Of a stretch of 8,412 nucleotides of DNA, positions 6,772 through 8,412 are shown one piece after another. Source of the stretch: Pseudomonadota bacterium (GTDB lineage Bacteria; Desulfobacterota; Desulfobacteria; Desulfobacterales; ETH-SRB1); NCBI GenBank assembly GCA_018897415.1, contig JAHIKR010000321.1, positions 1 through 8,412 of the forward strand. Reading direction: 5' to 3'. The position numbers and the translations under genes are program-made. Position 1 is the stretch's first letter. Each line of letters starts with the position of its first letter. The notes under the pieces are model-generated. The model searched no databases and had not been told where the DNA came from. It worked only from the letters and a program-made list of their open reading frames with translations.

Positions 6772-7920
6772 CTATAACCCGATCTTTTTGATAACCCCTT
6801 TATCTTTCTCGATAATCCGGTCCAGTGATAACATATCTTTTATCGGTGCATAAATATTCAGGAGATTGTTTGCTTCAGAAGTCCCCATAACAATCCCCTC
6901 TTTCTCTTCAGATGGTTTAAAAAAGGCGTATTGAGGATAATAAATATTGGAATAACTTGATTCCTTTTCTAAGTACAAATCAACTGTCAAACCTGATATT
7001 GCAAAAATCCCCTTGTTCAAAACATCTGGAATTGCATGAATAGCATCTACAAATCTATTAAACTCTATCCATGTATTAACATTGGCAATTGTAACAATAG
7101 GGGGGTAATCTAAACTCGCCACAATCTGATGCATTAAAGGATATAATCGCTCCGAAATACCATCAGAAAACTGATCGGATGAAATTATATGAAATTTGAG
7201 ATAGTTACTATTAAGATCGTCTCCTATTGGTGTCGGGTCGTGTGTTATCTTTCTGTTTTTGTCCTCTAATGCTAACTGCAAATCCGGATGAATTTCAAAA
7301 ATAACACAGCCTGGACTTTCCGCTGTAATAATGGCTTCTGATTCCAAGCTGTCTTTTATCAAAGAGGACTTCAGGCGAAGTTCTACGGTATCGGACTCAC
7401 AAGAATTCCGAATCTCAAGAAACCTGTTCGGAATTTTAAGTAACACACGACCCTCATCAATAAAATATTTAATACTTCTCTTAGCATCTTCATATTTATC
7501 AAGATAAGGCCCCAAAATGCCGGCCAATTTACCGCAACAGGTGCTATAGTCACCTTCTTTCTCACGATATATACTTCCCCATTTTTTGTTAATGCTGTCG
7601 TATCCTGTATGGCTTCCCATAATATAAACCAGATTTTCAGCATGATGTGATGCCGGACCAATAGCACAGGTATCAAGTTCAGCCCCAAGCTTTCCTCCGG
7701 CAAAAGGAAACATTCCAAAAGTTGCTATACAGTAAAGCGTTTTTAGCCTCTGGCTTTCATCAGGGCACTCAACCAGTACAGGCATTATCTTTGTTTTATC
7801 AAACTTGCAATAATCTGCTGCTACCTCCCAAAGCTTTCCAAAAAATGTGAAAAGATCATATTTATTTGCCATGATTGCCTGGTTATTAGGAATTTTGCGG
7901 GGACTTGTCAGATAATCCAT
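6772..7920 (-). CDS. LCIB/theta-carbonic-anhydrase-like protein with a long unknown C-terminal region
   Basis: A 382-residue soluble protein. Residues about 45-140 resemble my recollection of the LCIB family of carbonic anhydrases: LVECPDESQ (49-57) matches the zinc-Cys block Cys-x-Asp-Glu; GKLGAELDTCAIGPASHH (76-93) matches the Gly-rich helix and His block; GSHTGYD (102-108) matches the Pro-His-Ile-Ala-Ile block; and GDYSTCCGKL (123-132) matches the final Ala-Cys-Gly-Ala-Leu block. Predicted zinc ligands are Cys52, His104 and Cys129, with Asp54 as a likely catalytic residue. Family members would hydrate CO2 to bicarbonate, although some LCIB proteins are inactive alone. Residues about 145-382 match nothing I recognise. 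The start is set by GGAGG (7927-7931), 6 bases before the ATG; the frame stays open upstream to 8025 but that part runs through a repeat. It is convergent with the activator gene (19-base gap) and follows a DASS-type transporter gene on the same strand, suggesting linked function. The gene is certain; the family is moderately sure. Confidence 0.6.
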   Translation of the reverse strand: MDYLTSPRKIPNNQAIMANKYDLFTFFGKLWEVAADYCKFDKTKIMPVLVECPDESQRLKTLYCIATFGMFPFAGGKLGAELDTCAIGPASHHAENLVYIMGSHTGYDSINKKWGSIYREKEGDYSTCCGKLAGILGPYLDKYEDAKRSIKYFIDEGRVLLKIPNRFLEIRNSCESDTVELRLKSSLIKDSLESEAIITAESPGCVIFEIHPDLQLALEDKNRKITHDPTPIGDDLNSNYLKFHIISSDQFSDGISERLYPLMHQIVASLDYPPIVTIANVNTWIEFNRFVDAIHAIPDVLNKGIFAISGLTVDLYLEKESSYSNIYYPQYAFFKPSEEKEGIVMGTSEANNLLNIYAPIKDMLSLDRIIEKDKGVIKKIGL

Positions 7921-7926
7921 AATAAA

Positions 7927-7931
7927 CCTCC
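7927..7931 (-). promoter_or_regulatory. Strong ribosome binding site that fixes the start of the LCIB-like gene
   Basis: GGAGG on the minus strand, 6 bases before the ATG at 7918-7920, is the best Shine-Dalgarno site in the window. No comparable site precedes the in-frame ATG at 8023-8025 or the others between, so the 35 extra codons are excluded. Confidence 0.85.
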
Positions 7932-7973
7932 ACAAAGTAATGTTAAATTTTTCCTTAATCATAATAGTCCTAA

Positions 7974-7990
7974 GGGGAGAATGCCTCCCC
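7974..7990. other. Small perfect hairpin in the leader of the LCIB-like gene
   Basis: GGGGAG (7974-7979) and CTCCCC (7985-7990) are exact reverse complements around a five-base loop. The hairpin lies inside the left arm of the composite repeat, about 55 bases before the start codon and well clear of the ribosome site. No T-run follows on either strand, so it is not a standard rho-independent terminator. It could stabilise the leader mRNA, or simply be part of the repeat. Confidence 0.5.
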
Positions 7991-8119
7991 CATAAGCGCT
8001 TAAATAAGCATTTTTTAAACCCCAAAAGTAGTTGGAGTAAAATTTACAATTTACAATTAGCAATTGATTATTTACAATTTGTACTGATAAATTAAGTGGT
8101 TATCGACACCGACCCATTT

Positions 8120-8147
8120 TGTATAATAATCAATAATCAATTGTGAA
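8120..8147 (-). promoter_or_regulatory. Candidate sigma-70 promoter inside the repeat, reading toward the LCIB-like gene
   Basis: On the minus strand TTCACA (8142-8147, five of six matches to TTGACA) is followed after 16 bases by TATACA (8120-8125, four of six matches to TATAAT). It would give a leader of about 190 bases that includes one arm of the inner repeat and the left outer arm. The A+T-rich context makes chance matches likely, so this is weak. If real, the repeat element supplies the promoter. Confidence 0.25.
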
Positions 8148-8238
8148 TTACTAATTGTTAATGATTTTTCCCTTATTTGAGCGCTTATGAACGCCTCCCC
8201 TTAGACTATTCAATCAAAAATCCGGCTATTATACTTGC

Positions 8239-8412
8239 TCATGGTGCCGGCAGACTAATCGGCATTCCCAGAATCGGCCAGATCACTGCCACGCACAGAG
8301 CCACACACGCCATCAGAATGACACTGGCAGGAAGGCCGTACAGGAAGAATTCACCTGTTGAAAACTGCTTTGATTCATAAGCTATTGCATTAGGAGCCGC
8401 ACCCACCAGCAG
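8239..8412 (-). CDS. SLC13/DASS-type anion transporter (C-terminal 57 residues, runs off the right edge)
   Basis: The minus-strand frame open at the right edge ends with TGA at 8239-8241. It begins LLVGAAPNAIAYESKQFSTG, which matches the second substrate- and sodium-binding loop of the divalent anion:sodium symporter family (Gly-Ala-Ala-Pro-Asn-Ala-Ile-Ala-Tyr). A final hydrophobic helix follows at about 24-50 (LYGLPASVILMACVALCVAVIWPILG), then a short tail, MPISLPAP. Members carry dicarboxylates, citrate, sulfate or related anions with sodium across the inner membrane. The substrate cannot be told from this end. The stop lies 318 bases before the start of the LCIB-like gene on the same strand, with the inverted-repeat element between them. 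Confidence 0.85.
   Translation of the reverse strand: MLVGAAPNAIAYESKQFSTGEFFLYGLPASVILMACVALCVAVIWPILGMPISLPAP

Larger units (their letters stand above)
7963..8210. repeat. Composite long inverted repeat (about 248 bp) filling the intergenic region
   Basis: Three nested arm pairs face each other. Outermost, AATAGTC plus TAAGGGGAG (7963-7979, with one extra C) pairs with the complement at 8195-8210. Next, CATAAGCGCTTAAATAAG (7991-8008) pairs at 17 of 18 positions with 8172-8189. Innermost, two 27-base arms (8046-8072 and 8132-8158), rich in CAATT and GATTATT, pair with some mismatches. The left arm holds an extra GCCTCCCC-containing insert. The core around 8080-8130 is unpaired and noncoding. 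This is the layout of a MITE or of a very large RNA hairpin. It ends 28 bases from the transporter stop codon and begins 42 bases from the LCIB-like start, so nearly all of the 318-base gap is this element. Confidence 0.8.

Noticed and set aside
7383..7718. Minus-strand open frame of 111 codons
   Set aside because: It is an out-of-frame shadow inside the LCIB-like gene, with no ribosome site.
7921..8025. 35-codon N-terminal extension of the LCIB-like gene starting at the ATG at 8023-8025
   Set aside because: It reads through the left arm of the inverted repeat, has no ribosome site, and the ATG at 7918-7920 has GGAGG at ideal spacing.
8041..8160. CRISPR-like or tandem-repeat reading of the recurring TTTACAAT and CAATTGATTATT words
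   Set aside because: The copies are irregular and mostly inverted, with no even spacers; they are better explained as arms of the composite inverted repeat.
8177..8380. Plus-strand open frame of 67 codons
   Set aside because: It is antisense to the clear DASS transporter C-terminus and to the repeat; its translation has no family features.

Overview
The window is A+T-rich bacterial DNA that is almost fully coding. The gene content suggests an anaerobic Desulfobacterota (sulfate-reducer-like) genome, by inference rather than proof. The pointers are a sigma-54 enhancer-binding regulator, PAS-type histidine kinases, an SLC13/DASS-type anion transporter, a phosphoenolpyruvate-synthase-like protein of unusual build, and a noncoding inverted-repeat element whose ends (GAGACCTTTG...CAAAGGTCTC) I recall from such genomes but could not verify. 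There is no rRNA, tRNA, CRISPR array or transposase gene.

Layout. From about 5500 down to 1, five minus-strand genes read in one direction: a CBS-pair protein (5012-5500), an intergenic stretch holding the inverted-repeat element (4807-4952), a second CBS-pair protein (4199-4672), a PEP-synthase-like phosphotransferase (1623-4178), a soluble PAS histidine kinase (436-1548) and the N-terminus of a membrane sensor protein, probably another kinase (384 to the left edge). Divergent from these, at 5751-6752 on the plus strand, is a sigma-54 activator with no receiver domain. The 250-base divergent region holds a perfect 8+6+8 palindrome and candidate sigma-54 and sigma-70 promoters. The activator runs convergently, with a 19-base gap, into a minus-strand gene (6772-7920) whose product resembles the LCIB/theta-type carbonic anhydrase family and carries a long unknown C-terminal part. 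Upstream of it is a ~250-base composite inverted repeat (7963-8210), then the C-terminal end of a DASS-type transporter (8239 to the right edge).

How the genes may work together (inference). The locus looks like a regulatory and energy-sensing module around an anion transporter. CBS pairs commonly bind adenine nucleotides. The PEP-synthase-like protein keeps the ATP-grasp-type nucleotide domain and the swivelling phospho-histidine domain but has lost the PEP/pyruvate TIM barrel, so it probably phosphorylates something other than pyruvate. The two sensor proteins and the activator would supply transcriptional control. The carbonic-anhydrase-like protein next to the transporter could link it to CO2/bicarbonate. 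None of these functional links is shown by the sequence alone.
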